A stretch of DNA of 6,952 bases from an uncultured bacterium (GTDB lineage Bacteria; Desulfobacterota; Desulfobulbia; Desulfobulbales; Desulfobulbaceae). Every line of letters begins with the position of its first letter. The stretch's first letter is position 1. Shown piece by piece: positions 5,663 to 6,952 of the stretch. The position numbers and the translations under genes are program-made. The stretch lies in the NCBI GenBank assembly GCA_903842475.1, contig CAIMMA010000693.1, positions 1-6,952 on the forward strand, in the 5' to 3' direction. The notes beneath the pieces are model-generated. The model was not told where the DNA came from and ran no database searches. It was given only the letters and a program-made list of their open reading frames with translations.

Positions 5663-6952
5663 TCAGCCGAGGATCGCTTTTAGATCTTCTTCCGGGGTGG
5701 CGGCCACTGGCTTGATATCAAAAGTATCCACCAAGAACTGGAGCACCGCAGGGGTGATGAAGGCCGGCAGCGACGGTCCGAGGCGGATGTCCTTGATCCC
5801 CAGAGAGAGCAGGGTCAGGAGGATCGCCACCGCCTTCTGCTCGTACCAGGACAGCACCATGGACAGCGGCAGGTCGTTGACCCCGCAGCCAAATGCCTTC
5901 GAGAGCGCCACCGCGATCTGGATGGCGGAATAAGCATCGTTGCACTGGCCGACATCGAGCAGCCGTGGAATGCCGCCGATATTGCCCAGATCCTTATCAA
6001 AGAAACGGAACTTGCCGCAGGCGAGCGTCAGCACCATGCAGTCGCTGGGCACCTGCTCGACGAATTTGGTGAAATAGTCACGGCCAGGTTTGGCGCCGTC
6101 ACAACCGCCCACCAGGAAGAAATGCCGGATTGCTTTGGATTTAACCGCCTCGATCACCTTGTCGGCCACGCCGAGCACGGCATTGCGGGCAAACCCGACC
6201 ATAACCTGCCCGTTGTCAACCTCATCGGTGAACCCGTCCATCGCCAGGGCCATGGCCACCACCGCCGAGTAATCCTTGTCGGCAATATGCTTGACGCCGG
6301 GCCAACCGACCAGACCGTTGGTAAAAATCCGGTCCTTGTACTCATCCTTCGGTTTCTGGATGCAGTTGGTGGTAAAGAGGATCGGACCGGGAAAATTGGG
6401 AAACTCTTTATGCTGATTCTGCCAGGCCGTGCCGAAATGCCCGAAGAAATGCGGATATTTTTTCAGCTCCGGATAGCCGTGGCAGGGCAGCATCTCGCCG
6501 TGGGTGTAGATATCGATGCCCTTGCCCTCGGTCTGCTTGAGCAGCAGCTCAAGATCGTGGAGATCATGGCCAGTGATGAGCACGCATTTGTTCTTGCGAT
6601 GGCCCAGCGGCACCGAGGTCGGCACCGGATGGCCATAGGTGCCGGTGTTGCCGGCATCGAGGAGCTCCATGGCCCGCAGGTTGATCTCACCGGCCTTCAT
6701 GGCCACCGGCACGCATTGCTCCACGGTCAGACCCGGAACCAGCATAACCGCCAGGGCCTCGTAGCAGAAGGCGGCGATAATCGGATCGGTCTGGCCGAGG
6801 ATGGCGGCGTGGTCGGCATAGGCGGCGATGCCCTTGAGGCCGTAAAGCAGGGTCTGCTTGAGCGAACGGATATTGACATCGCTGTCGAGGTTTTCAATCA
6901 GGTGCAGGGCCGCACCCTGGGCGGTGAGCTCGGCCACCGAACCCGTCGGGAT
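5663..6952 (-). CDS. hcp: Hybrid cluster protein (hydroxylamine reductase / NO reductase), C-terminal 429 residues
   Basis: The frame is open to the right edge, so this is a partial gene. The family is about 540-550 residues, so roughly the first 115-120, including the N-terminal Cys motif for the cubane cluster, lie outside. In fragment numbering, all hybrid-cluster ligands are visible: His129 (ITGHDLHD), Glu153 (THGEML), Cys197 (TTNCIQ), Cys284 (VGGCDG, the persulfide site), Cys312 (TLACGKF), Cys337 (VGQCNDAYS), Glu371 and Lys373 (SWYEQK). Their spacing matches the family. The protein holds a 4Fe-2O-2S cluster in the cytoplasm. It reduces hydroxylamine in vitro, and NO to N2O is the role supported in E. 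coli, where the reductase Hcr supplies electrons. Here the downstream ferredoxin-domain protein is the likely donor. It is the first gene of the operon within the window; the promoter, where an HcpR or Fnr-type site would be expected, is not included. The GTG at 6937 is internal, not the start. Confidence 0.97.
   Translation of the reverse strand: MPTGSVAELTAQGAALHLIENLDSDVNIRSLKQTLLYGLKGIAAYADHAAILGQTDPIIAAFCYEALAVMLVPGLTVEQCVPVAMKAGEINLRAMELLDAGNTGTYGHPVPTSVPLGHRKNKCVLITGHDLHDLELLLKQTEGKGIDIYTHGEMLPCHGYPELKKYPHFFGHFGTAWQNQHKEFPNFPGPILFTTNCIQKPKDEYKDRIFTNGLVGWPGVKHIADKDYSAVVAMALAMDGFTDEVDNGQVMVGFARNAVLGVADKVIEAVKSKAIRHFFLVGGCDGAKPGRDYFTKFVEQVPSDCMVLTLACGKFRFFDKDLGNIGGIPRLLDVGQCNDAYSAIQIAVALSKAFGCGVNDLPLSMVLSWYEQKAVAILLTLLSLGIKDIRLGPSLPAFITPAVLQFLVDTFDIKPVAATPEEDLKAILG

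Noticed and set aside
6935..6937. GTG as the start of hcp
   Set aside because: The frame is open through the window edge and family length requires about 115-120 further residues, including the N-terminal cluster cysteines.

Overview
The window reads as a stretch of chromosome from an anaerobic Desulfobacterota-type bacterium, perhaps near Desulfobulbales. This is an inference from the gene set (hybrid cluster protein, a one-module siroheme reductase and a low-potential ferredoxin in a row, a Cache-type chemoreceptor, a PAS-rich sensor kinase), the moderately high G+C, and protein wording typical of that group. No rRNA or marker gene is present to settle it. All six supported genes lie on the minus strand; the first and last run off the window edges. 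No tRNA, rRNA, CRISPR array, insertion sequence or phage gene was seen.

Reading in the direction of transcription (high to low coordinates): 6952-5663 is the C-terminal three quarters of hcp (hybrid cluster protein). It is followed by a 210-residue siroheme/[4Fe-4S] reductase-like protein (5576-4944) and a 247-residue ferredoxin-domain protein (4912-4169). The three are closely spaced (86 and 31 bp) and look like one operon, ended by an intrinsic terminator at about 4157-4107. The likely theme is reduction of NO, hydroxylamine, nitrite or sulfite, with the ferredoxin as electron carrier. A strong 16-bp hairpin without a T-tract sits between hcp and the siroheme gene.

After a four-copy heptamer repeat comes a monocistronic shikimate kinase gene (3939-3409) with its own sigma70-like promoter and Shine-Dalgarno site. 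The promoter position shows that the longer 196-codon reading is not the true start. An AT-rich hairpin separates it from a methyl-accepting chemotaxis protein (3183-1186). The chemoreceptor has a good sigma70-like promoter, a perfect 17-nt palindrome over the presumed transcription start, and a leader of about 155 nt with several hairpins. A strong intrinsic terminator closes the gene.

The last gene (912 to 1, continuing outside) is the N-terminal part of a double-PAS protein, almost certainly a sensor histidine kinase whose kinase core lies beyond the left edge. Intergenic stretches are all under 300 bp. No wholly new system is evident; the points most worth a second look are the hcp-siroheme-ferredoxin operon, its internal hairpin, and the operator-like palindrome at the chemoreceptor promoter.
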